Shown here one piece after another: positions 1 to 5,268 of a stretch of DNA of 6,665 bases. The translations under genes and the position numbers were made by a program. Below the pieces are notes generated by a model that ran no database searches, was not told the DNA's origin, and saw only the letters and a list, made by a program, of their open reading frames with translations. How positions within the stretch are numbered: position 1 is the first letter of the stretch; each line of letters opens with the position of its first letter. The stretch covers positions 1 to 6,665 of the forward strand of contig JAOZPK010000112.1 of assembly GCA_029932755.1 (NCBI GenBank), written 5' to 3'. This DNA is from Candidatus Cloacimonadota bacterium (GTDB taxonomy: Bacteria; Cloacimonadota; Cloacimonadia; Cloacimonadales; TCS61).

Positions 1-4
1 ATTC

Positions 5-39
5 AACCATTGCGAAGGATTTCAGCCATTCGCAAGGTT
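5..39. repeat. imperfect inverted repeat at left edge
   Basis: The arms AACCATTGCGAA (5-16) and TTCGCAAGGTT (29-39) are reverse complements apart from one extra base. The two halves also read as near-direct repeats, CCATT-GCG-AAGG and CCATT-CGC-AAGG. It could be the terminator hairpin of a gene lying to the left or a copy of a dispersed palindromic repeat. No T-tract follows on the plus strand, so I favour a dispersed repeat. Confidence 0.45.
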
Positions 40-153
40 ACTAGTATAGATTAATATCAACTTGCAAATAAGTTTTTAAACATATCAAGGTCAAGCAAAT
101 TATTACATTAAATTTTAACCATTTCAATGTTAAAAGCCCTTTCCAAAAACAGC

Positions 154-182
154 TTGACATTAGAATATTTCTTTAAATCTTC
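154..182 (+). promoter_or_regulatory. possible sigma-70-type promoter for the AOR gene (weak)
   Basis: A perfect -35 hexamer TTGACA lies at 154-159, about 70 nt before the AOR start codon. No good -10 box sits at 16-18 nt spacing; the nearest AT-rich candidates (TTAAAT at 173-178, or the sequence around 177-182) are poorly spaced or poorly matched. The rest of the leader (40-227) is AT-rich, and I see no riboswitch-like conserved core in it. Treat this as a candidate only. Confidence 0.25.
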
Positions 183-227
183 GATTTATTATTAAATAAA
201 ATTAATATAATATAAGGAGTTTTGATC

Positions 228-2381
228 ATGAACATTAGTGAGATGCAGTCAAATCACAAATTATTAACAGATTACTCTTATACATTGGGAGAGATTGAAA
301 AAGGCTATACGAACAGAACATTATATGTAAATTTGAGTAACAACGAGATCAAAGAAAAACCCGTAACACAACTCATGATAGACAAGTTCGTCGGTGGGAA
401 AGGATTTGGTTTAAAATTACTCTGGGATGCAACAAAGCCAAATACAAAATGGGATGATCCTGAAAATGAAATTATCATCTCTCCCGGACCGATCGGCGGA
501 ATCACACAATATGCCGGCGCAGGGAAATCGCTTGTGGTCTCAATTTCTCCATTAACTGATCTTGTTATTGATAGTAATGTTGGAGGTTATTTTGGACCAT
601 TTCTTAAATTTGCCGGATTCGATGCTTTGGAAATTCAAGGAAAAGCTGAGAAAGATGTGATCGTTATTATTGATGGGAATAAAGGAATTGTCCGAATAGA
701 AGAAGCTCCGGAAGAAGCTGTTGATAGTCACATCCTTGCCGAGCAACTTACAGATATGTATGCAATTAGTGAAAATAAAAAAAATCTTGTTTCTGTAGTC
801 TCTGCTGGTCTTGCAGCCGAGAATAGTTTCATCGGTGTTCTTAACTTTAGTTTCTATGATAAGAAAAGACAGAAAGTTCGCCTTAAACAAGCAGGACGTG
901 GTGGAATCGGCACAGTTCTTAGAAATAAAAAGATCAAAGCTATTGTGGCAATTGCAGAAAGTATCAAACCGGATGCAAATCATGTTGTAGATATGGAAGC
1001 GATCAAGGAATGCGGAGCCAGATTCAATAAGGAAATACGCGAACTTGATGATGATCAATGCCGCATGAGAAAAGAAGGTACTGCACATCTCGTTGAGATC
1101 ATGGACGATTACGATCTGCTTCCAACAGAAAATTTTAGATTTGGATCTCACAAAGATATTATGAATATTCATTCCAGTGTTTGGCGTTCAAAGTTTACAC
1201 AAGGTATGTTTGACGGCTGTTGGATTGGCTGTACAATGGCTTGTGCAAAAGCAGTGGATGGGTTTGAACTTAAGACAGGACCGTACAAAGGTAATAAAGT
1301 TATAGTTGATGGACCCGAATATGAAACAGTTGGTGGAGTTGGATCTAACTGTGGAATATTTGATGCAGATCATATTATCGAAGCAAATTTCTATTGCGAT
1401 ACTTATGGCATCGATACGATCTCTTTTGGAACACTTACAGCATTTTTGATGGAATGTTATGAAGCCGGTATCATCAATAAAGAAATTACCGGTGGTCTAG
1501 AATTAACTTTTGGCAATAAAGATGCAGCAATCGAACTCATGCATCAAATGGCGCGTGGAGAAGATTTTGGTGTGATCGCCGGAAAAGGTATTCGCCAAAT
1601 GAAACAATATTTTGCTGATAATTATAATGCAGACATCAACTTTCTTAATGATATTGGAATGGAAAATAAAGGTTTAGAATACTCTCAATATGTTTCTAAA
1701 GAATCTTTGGCTCAGCAAGGTGGTTATGCCATGACCAATAAAGGACCTCAACATGATGAAGCATGGGTGATCTTCATGGATATGGTAAATAAACAAATTC
1801 CTACTTTTGAAGATAAAGCAGAAGCACTTCACTACTTTCCGATGTTTAGAACCTGGTTTGGTTTGATGGGCTTATGCAAACTCCCGTGGAATGACGTGGA
1901 ACCGGCAAACAATGCTGAGACCGATGAACCGGCAAAAGTTCCTGAGCATGTAGCAAATTACATAACAATCTTTAACGCAGTTACCGGCTTAAATATCGAC
2001 AAAGATGAGATGATAAGACAATCTGAGCGAGTATATAATTTCCAGAGAACTTTTAATATTAGACGTGGTTATGGTCTCAGAAAACATGATGCTCAACCCT
2101 ATCGTGCTGCTGGTCCTGTAACAAACGTAGAATATGAATCTCGGCAAGAACGATATGATGGCCAATTGAAAGATATTCTTAATGTGAATCCTGAAGGAAA
2201 ATCAACTGAAGAGAAAGTTGCTATCCTGCGTGAATACAAAGAAAATCAATATGAGCAACTTTTGGATGCGGTATATAAGCGACGTGGTTGGACAAATGGT
2301 GGTATTCCAACAATTGCACATCTAAAAAATATTGAAATGGATTTACCGGAAGTTCTGGAAATCGTTGAACCGTTACAATAA
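228..2381 (+). CDS. aldehyde ferredoxin oxidoreductase family protein (tungsten/molybdenum bis-pterin enzyme)
   Basis: This is a 717-residue, full-length member of the AOR family. These are cytoplasmic enzymes that typically oxidise aldehydes to carboxylates (or run in reverse) with ferredoxin, using a tungsten bis-pterin cofactor and one [4Fe-4S] cluster. The N-terminal AFOR domain shows GGKGFG (56-61), the GPIGGI and SPLTD stretches, the NVGGYFGPFLKFAGFD region, and GRGGIG from 223. The C-terminal domain has the cysteine motif C331-x3-C335-x3-C339, a pterin-binding DxxGxD match (D391 to D396, DTYGID) and the last cluster cysteine C550 in GLMGLC. The usual family spacing is CX2CX3C and the second pterin motif is usually DxxGLC, so both differ here. 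The start at 228 is chosen because AAGGAG (214-219) lies 8 nt upstream; a TTG at 222 would be only 2 nt away. The family is secure; the substrate cannot be read from sequence. ThiF and ThiS/MoaD-type genes follow, suggesting cofactor-sulfur supply. Confidence 0.95.
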   Translation: MNISEMQSNHKLLTDYSYTLGEIEKGYTNRTLYVNLSNNEIKEKPVTQLMIDKFVGGKGFGLKLLWDATKPNTKWDDPENEIIISPGPIGGITQYAGAGKSLVVSISPLTDLVIDSNVGGYFGPFLKFAGFDALEIQGKAEKDVIVIIDGNKGIVRIEEAPEEAVDSHILAEQLTDMYAISENKKNLVSVVSAGLAAENSFIGVLNFSFYDKKRQKVRLKQAGRGGIGTVLRNKKIKAIVAIAESIKPDANHVVDMEAIKECGARFNKEIRELDDDQCRMRKEGTAHLVEIMDDYDLLPTENFRFGSHKDIMNIHSSVWRSKFTQGMFDGCWIGCTMACAKAVDGFELKTGPYKGNKVIVDGPEYETVGGVGSNCGIFDADHIIEANFYCDTYGIDTISFGTLTAFLMECYEAGIINKEITGGLELTFGNKDAAIELMHQMARGEDFGVIAGKGIRQMKQYFADNYNADINFLNDIGMENKGLEYSQYVSKESLAQQGGYAMTNKGPQHDEAWVIFMDMVNKQIPTFEDKAEALHYFPMFRTWFGLMGLCKLPWNDVEPANNAETDEPAKVPEHVANYITIFNAVTGLNIDKDEMIRQSERVYNFQRTFNIRRGYGLRKHDAQPYRAAGPVTNVEYESRQERYDGQLKDILNVNPEGKSTEEKVAILREYKENQYEQLLDAVYKRRGWTNGGIPTIAHLKNIEMDLPEVLEIVEPLQ

Positions 2382-2397
2382 TTGAATCTAATTAATC

Positions 2398-2420
2398 GGA
2401 AGGGGTTAATAGCCCCTTTC
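2398..2420 (+). terminator. hairpin after the AOR gene, possible intrinsic terminator or attenuator
   Basis: GGAAGGGG (2398-2405) pairs with CCCCTTTC (2413-2420) around a 7-nt loop, giving an 8-bp stem with one G-U pair. The following bases are T-rich but interrupted, so termination is probably partial. The hairpin ends only 7 nt before the ATG of the next gene and fills the place where its ribosome binding site should be. It may therefore attenuate read-through or modulate translation of the thiF-like gene. Confidence 0.45.
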
Positions 2421-2427
2421 ATTGTTT

Positions 2428-3039
2428 ATGAATAAAAAAGAATTTTTCTCAGCACACGACCCAAAGATTGTTCCAATATTGCAGAAAGCTGTAATTGGAA
2501 TTGCCGGCGCTGGTGGATTGGGTTCTAACATTGCAGTTTCTCTAACAAGAGCTGGAATTGGAAAATTAGTAATAGCCGACTTCGATAAAATTGAACCCTC
2601 CAACCTGAACAGACAACAATTCTTTGTAGATCAGATCGGTATAACAAAAGTGATCGCACTACTGGAAAACCTGAATATGATAAGTCAATTTACCAAATAT
2701 CAGGTGCATGAGATCAAACTGAATGAAGAGAATATCCCTTTTATTTACAAAGATATAGATATCATGGTCGAAGCCTTTGATAAAGCGAAAATGAAAACAA
2801 TGCTGATAGAAACCTGGCTTACAAATTTTCCTGATAAACCCATCATAGCAGCTTCAGGATTGGCTGGCTGGGGAAAAAATGAACTTCTTCATTCACGGAA
2901 GATTGATAATCTATACATTTGCGGAGATGAGGAAACAGATCTGCAAACCGGCATCTCCCCTATGGCTCCACGCGTGGGAATTGTTGCCAACATGCAGGCA
3001 AACCTTGTTTTGGAATTAATACTAAAAGAGAAGCTCTAA
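2428..3039 (+). CDS. thiF: ThiF-family E1-like sulfur carrier adenylyltransferase (short, family-2 type)
   Basis: This is a 203-residue E1-like enzyme expected to adenylate the C-terminal glycine of a ThiS/MoaD-type carrier with ATP before sulfur transfer. The nucleotide-binding loop GAGGLGSN is at 27-34, followed by acidic D51/D53, then SNLNRQQ with N59, R62 and Q63, and K74 in the GITK segment. These are the canonical ThiF/MoeB ATP-handling residues. It lacks the paired CxxC zinc motifs of MoeB and has no rhodanese domain. C165, in a YICGDEE segment before the MAPRVG and MQAN stretches, is the candidate thioester or persulfide cysteine. The length of about 200 residues and the C-terminal MAPRVG pattern fit the short ThiF type found next to ThiS in anaerobes. 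ATG 2428 is preferred over TTG 2422; neither has a good Shine-Dalgarno. The AOR gene lies 46 nt upstream and the carrier gene downstream. Thiamine thiazole versus tungstopterin synthesis cannot be decided from this gene alone. Confidence 0.88.
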   Translation: MNKKEFFSAHDPKIVPILQKAVIGIAGAGGLGSNIAVSLTRAGIGKLVIADFDKIEPSNLNRQQFFVDQIGITKVIALLENLNMISQFTKYQVHEIKLNEENIPFIYKDIDIMVEAFDKAKMKTMLIETWLTNFPDKPIIAASGLAGWGKNELLHSRKIDNLYICGDEETDLQTGISPMAPRVGIVANMQANLVLELILKEKL

Positions 3040-3118
3040 CCACAAATGAACACAGATAAACACTGATGAAGAAAAATCTCAGACATTAGATTTACTCTGT
3101 GTTCTCCGTAAACTCTGA
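3039..3118. repeat. dispersed-repeat-like intergenic sequence (CACAGAT / GAGAACACAGAG type)
   Basis: Straight after the thiF stop comes a stretch of the ACCACAAATGAACACAGATA type (3039-3058) containing repeated AACAC/ACACAGAT words. It is followed by CTCTGTGTTCTCCGT (3096-3110), whose reverse complement reads ACGGAGAACACAGAG. From memory, sequences of this look recur between genes of many environmental bacteria; I cannot confirm copy number here. No open reading frame with a ribosome binding site is visible in it. Confidence 0.4.
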
Positions 3119-3143
3119 AGTTGAATAAAAGGATGTAGTTTAA

Positions 3144-3209
3144 AGCAACGATGTTTTACTTCGTAAAGCCAACATTATTTTGTTCGGTTAGTTCGTTTTG
3201 TTCGTTGCT
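3144..3209. repeat. nested palindromic element with three 9-bp tandem units
   Basis: The outer arms AGCAACGA (3144-3151) and TCGTTGCT (3202-3209) are perfect inverted repeats. Inside lies a smaller hairpin: ATGTTTTAC (3151-3159), loop TTC, GTAAA (3163-3167), then a GCCA bulge and ACAT (3172-3175). The right half contains three 9-bp units that each begin GTTCG: 3182-3190, 3191-3199 and 3200-3208. The element ends 15 nt before the start codon of the carrier gene. It looks like a small non-autonomous repeat inserted between thiF and its carrier gene; a regulatory hairpin in the leader is the alternative. Confidence 0.5.
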
Positions 3210-3224
3210 AAATAAAAGGAAATT

Positions 3225-3428
3225 ATGAAGAAAATAACTGTAAATAACAACATAATTAATTGGGAAGAAAATATGACAATAACCAGAATTCTAAAGATCA
3301 TGAATTATACATTTAGGATGCTGGTTGTCAAAGTAGATGGCAAACTAATTAAGAAAAATGAATACGAATCTACAATTGTTTCTCCCGATGTTGACGTGAA
3401 AGTTATTCATCTTATTAGTGGAGGATAA
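3225..3428 (+). CDS. ThiS/MoaD-type small sulfur carrier protein
   Basis: This is a 67-residue ubiquitin-like beta-grasp protein ending in the diagnostic Gly-Gly (66-67). That tail is adenylated by an E1 such as the ThiF-like enzyme just upstream and converted to a thiocarboxylate that donates sulfur. Visible family features are the opening beta-hairpin (KKITVNNNIINWEE), the TITRILKIMN helix, the VVKVDGKLIKKNEYEST segment and the strand VDVKVIHLISGG. The length matches ThiS (about 65 residues) better than MoaD (about 80). The ATG is preceded by AAAGGA (3215-3220) at short spacing. Placement next to an AOR-family gene raises the possibility that it feeds dithiolene sulfur of a pterin cofactor; thiazole synthesis is the default role. 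No thiG, thiH, moaE or other pathway gene lies in the window, so the assignment stays open. Confidence 0.85.
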   Translation: MKKITVNNNIINWEENMTITRILKIMNYTFRMLVVKVDGKLIKKNEYESTIVSPDVDVKVIHLISGG

Positions 3429-3485
3429 AATATTTTTTATTTACAGAGAATTATATTTTATGTTTTTTGGTTTTGAGGTTTTTAA

Positions 3486-3971
3486 ATGAAGATAATTTTA
3501 TTATTCATTTGTTGTTTTGTACTTTTTTCATGTGCAGAGCACAAACTAGTTAAAGATTTTGAGAAACAAGAAATTCCTGAATCTGCAGCAGGTCTTGAAG
3601 AATTTAAGATCGGAGATGATGAAGAAGATTATATTAAAAAACAAAAAAACGCTAATGCTAAACTTGTATATGCAGATAATCTCATCAAACTTGGTGATTA
3701 TCAGTTGGGAATTAGGATTTACTTGGAAGTTTACAATGATGTTAAATACAGAGATGACCAAAGAGATGATGCAGTCTTCAAATTAGGTAAGACATATGAA
3801 AGTGTCTTGTATGGGCAGGCTGATATTAATAAAGCAATCTATTATTATGAATTATTAATATCTGAGTTCCCCTTATCTGACCACAGATTGGAAGCCTTTC
3901 AGCGTAGTCAATTATTAAAACTGCAACTCGAAGAAAGAGAATTTTATGAAAAAAATAATACGACAGAATAG
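3486..3971 (+). CDS. lipoprotein with TPR-like helical repeats
   Basis: This is a 161-residue exported lipoprotein. A short hydrophobic signal (MKIILLFICCFVLFSC) ends in a lipobox-like LFSC, so C16 is the likely lipidated residue; Phe at -2 is somewhat atypical. The mature protein starts with a charged, probably disordered linker (17-55). It continues with helical repeats from about 59: YADNLIKLGDYQLGIRIYLEVYN and then AVFKLGKTYE and KAIYYYELLISEFP. The G-D-Y and A-x-x-x-Y-E-x-x-I-x-x-F-P patterns are those of TPR or BamD/YbgF-like repeats, which act as protein-binding scaffolds in the periplasm. GAGG (3475-3478) sits 7 nt before the ATG. Its stop overlaps the ribosome binding site of the next gene, so the two are probably co-translated. 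The binding partner is unknown. It is shorter than BamD and I do not propose that identity. Confidence 0.8.
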   Translation: MKIILLFICCFVLFSCAEHKLVKDFEKQEIPESAAGLEEFKIGDDEEDYIKKQKNANAKLVYADNLIKLGDYQLGIRIYLEVYNDVKYRDDQRDDAVFKLGKTYESVLYGQADINKAIYYYELLISEFPLSDHRLEAFQRSQLLKLQLEEREFYEKNNTTE

Positions 3972-3981
3972 AGGATAATTA

Positions 3982-4299
3982 ATGTTTAAAATAAATGAAT
4001 ATTTTGAAGGAAAAGTAAAATCAATAGCTTTTAAAGATACAAAAAGTGAAGCAACAATAGGTGTTATGGCAAAAGGTGAATATAAATTTGGGACTTCCAA
4101 AAATGAGGTGATGACAGTTATCAGTGGAAAATTAGTCGTAAAATTACCGGATTGTGATTGTTGGAAAGAGTATGAGAAATATGATTCATTCTCAATAGAT
4201 GCCAACAAGAAGTTTCATGTAAAAACAGAAAGTAATACCACATATATTTGCCGTTATTATAATGACCCAGATTGTGGATGTGGTTGTAATTGTAGTTAA
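3982..4299 (+). CDS. ppnP: pyrimidine/purine nucleoside phosphorylase PpnP (DUF1255) with cysteine-rich tail
   Basis: This is a 105-residue cupin-fold protein closely resembling E. coli PpnP (YaiE), which phosphorolyses diverse nucleosides to free base plus ribose 1-phosphate in the cytoplasm. Hallmarks include NEYFEGKVKSIAF (5-17), GVMAKGEYKF (27-36), the EVMTVISGKL core (42-51), KLPD (54-57), and FHVKT with TTYICRYY near the end. The E. coli protein stops shortly after the equivalent of CRY, at about 94 residues. This one continues with a tail whose last eight residues are CGCGCNCS, giving C98, C100, C102 and C104. It also carries C58 and C60 in DCDCW, where the E. coli protein, as I recall it, has no cysteines. 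Together with C90 that makes seven cysteines, suggesting metal binding; this is inference. GAGGA (3971-3975) lies 6 nt before the ATG, and the gene is 10 nt after the lipoprotein and 9 nt before the ferredoxin-like gene. Confidence 0.88.
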   Translation: MFKINEYFEGKVKSIAFKDTKSEATIGVMAKGEYKFGTSKNEVMTVISGKLVVKLPDCDCWKEYEKYDSFSIDANKKFHVKTESNTTYICRYYNDPDCGCGCNCS

Positions 4300-4308
4300 G
4301 AATCATTA

Positions 4309-4848
4309 ATGAAAAAAAATTTAATTCCATCCTTAATTATTGTAATTGTAATTTTTTGTTTTCTTAATTTATTCTCTACCGAAAAACCGGATCTTGAGAT
4401 GTTTGAAGGAAAACTCAAAATTATGGGTGGTGAATGGTTTATTATCTCTGATGGAGATTTCTTCCAATTAAATTTAGCTTCCGAGGAATTCTTAAAAGAA
4501 AATAATATCATACTTACATCTAAAGAACAATTCAGGGCTGAAGGTGTAATTATTGAAGAAGTGATCAATGTTTACAGAATTCATTATAATGATTCAATAA
4601 TTGAACTGAGAGATATTTCGGGAAATCCCTTATGGCAGGAAGAAAAACAAGTTGGACATTTCCATGTAAATCCTAAAAAGTGTATCGGTTGCCGGTTATG
4701 TGTGAGTGTCTGCCCCACAGATGCTATTTCAATGGTTCACGGACGCGCGATTATTGATGCTGATAAATGTATCGACTGCGGAATTTGTGAAAATGGCAAT
4801 GGAAATTATAAAGGATGCCCGACCGGCGCAATAAAGAAGCAGGAATAA
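4309..4848 (+). CDS. membrane-targeted protein with two C-terminal [4Fe-4S] ferredoxin motifs
   Basis: This 179-residue protein has three parts. Residues 1-25 are a Lys-led hydrophobic segment (LIPSLIIVIVIFCFLNLFS), either an uncleaved anchor or a Sec signal. Residues about 30-112 form a beta-rich domain of unknown function (MGGEWFIISDGDFFQLNL ... IIELRDISGNPLW) that could be an OB-like fold. The C-terminus is a dicluster ferredoxin. The first motif is C125-x2-C128-x2-C131-x3-C135-P. The second is C154-x2-C157-x2-C160-x9-C170-P, with the last spacing expanded from the usual 3 to 9 by a Gly/Asn-rich insert. Expected role is electron transfer at the membrane. No twin-arginine motif is present, so if the ferredoxin domain is outside the cytoplasm its cluster loading is unexplained. 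No clear Shine-Dalgarno precedes the ATG, but it starts 9 nt after the ppnP stop, which suggests translational coupling. A link to AOR electron flow is possible but not shown. Confidence 0.85.
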   Translation: MKKNLIPSLIIVIVIFCFLNLFSTEKPDLEMFEGKLKIMGGEWFIISDGDFFQLNLASEEFLKENNIILTSKEQFRAEGVIIEEVINVYRIHYNDSIIELRDISGNPLWQEEKQVGHFHVNPKKCIGCRLCVSVCPTDAISMVHGRAIIDADKCIDCGICENGNGNYKGCPTGAIKKQE

Positions 4849-4957
4849 TTCACTATTATTTAATTAATTCAAATTTCTATAAATTTGTTTCCGTAGTATC
4901 TTGTCGGATTTTTCTATAAGCTATCATCTTTTCGATTCACTCTCTACATAATTTCTT

Positions 4958-5024
4958 GTCATCCTCGCAAAAACGGGGATCAAATAATAGACAGAGTGAG
5001 ATTCCCAATCGAGTTGGGAATGAC
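4958..5024. repeat. REP/MITE-like element of two hairpins with inverted GTCAT ends
   Basis: The 67-bp element begins GTCAT and ends ATGAC, a terminal inverted repeat. Left hairpin: ATCCTCG (4961-4967), loop of 6, CGGGGAT (4974-4980), with one G-U pair. Right hairpin: ATTCCCAA (5001-5008), loop TCGAG, TTGGGAAT (5014-5021), a perfect 8-bp stem. The GTCATTCCC-type end with a palindrome resembles widely dispersed bacterial REP-like repeats, here as a head-to-head pair. It could also act as a bidirectional transcription block between the two operons. Confidence 0.6.
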
Positions 5025-5101
5025 AGTATTGATTTTGTTTAGAATATCTGAAACGAGATTACCATAAATAGTCAATAATGAATAGATTTCACTTTCCTTT
5101 T

Positions 5102-5140
5102 TTATCATTTTGATAAGGCATGCTTTCAATTCTTATCAAA
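5102..5140. promoter_or_regulatory. candidate enhancer-binding-protein site: TTATCA/TGATAA inverted repeats
   Basis: Three half-sites occur in 39 bp. TTATCA (5102-5107) and TGATAA (5111-5116) form a palindrome with 3-nt spacing. TTTGATAAG (5109-5117) and CTTATCAAA (5132-5140) form a perfect 9-bp inverted repeat with a 14-nt spacer. The cluster is centred about 130 bp upstream of the predicted start point of the sigma-54 promoter, the usual distance for an upstream activator sequence. The binding protein is not identified. Confidence 0.45.
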
Positions 5141-5224
5141 TATATAATTATTCATCTCATCCAAATTCAACCTATTACTTTTTAACTCACTATTTTTAAT
5201 TATCTTACGTACTGTTGTATTCTA

Positions 5225-5242
5225 TTGGCACACACATTGCAT
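5225..5242 (+). promoter_or_regulatory. sigma-54 (RpoN) -24/-12 promoter
   Basis: The sequence TTGGCACACACATTGCAT matches the RpoN consensus TTGGCACG-N4-TTGCA/T at nearly every position, and the invariant GG (5227-5228) and GC (5239-5240) are exactly 10 nt apart. Predicted transcription starts near 5252, about 17 nt before the small ORF at 5269 and about 6 nt before its ribosome binding site. This predicts activation by an AAA+ enhancer-binding protein, which is not encoded in the window. Confidence 0.85.
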
Positions 5243-5268
5243 TAATGAAAGACAAATTGGAGGCAAAA

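Larger units (their letters stand above)
4849..5268. other. 420-bp intergenic control region
   Basis: There is no credible protein gene on either strand here. From left to right it holds an AT-only hairpin just after the ferredoxin stop (too weak to call a terminator), the two-hairpin element at 4958-5024, a featureless AT-rich stretch, the TTATCA/TGATAA inverted repeats at 5102-5140, and the -24/-12 promoter at 5225-5242. The last two are likely the control elements of the operon to the right. Confidence 0.6.

Noticed and set aside
40..227. Molybdenum/tungsten cofactor riboswitch upstream of the AOR gene
   Set aside because: The leader is AT-rich without the long paired helices and conserved GC-rich core expected of that RNA class; I see no convincing secondary structure.
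552..1172. 206-residue open frame on the minus strand inside the AOR gene
   Set aside because: It lies fully antisense to a strongly conserved AOR reading frame, its product is a low-complexity Ile/Phe/Asn-rich sequence with no domain, and no ribosome binding site is evident.
3182..3208. CRISPR-like array from the GTTCG repeats
   Set aside because: The units are only 9 bp and directly adjacent with no spacers, so this is a short tandem repeat and not an array.
3440..3470. Sigma-70 promoter (TTTACA) upstream of the lipoprotein gene
   Set aside because: TTTACA at 3440-3445 has no -10 box at proper spacing; the region is simply T-rich.
3559..3786. 75-residue plus-strand frame inside the lipoprotein gene
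   Set aside because: It is an out-of-frame overlap with a gene that has a clear signal peptide, helical repeats and a ribosome binding site; the alternative product shows no recognisable feature.
3915..4568. Minus-strand frames across ppnP and the ferredoxin-like gene
   Set aside because: They are antisense to two well-supported genes and encode Phe/Ile/Ser/Asn-rich shadow products.
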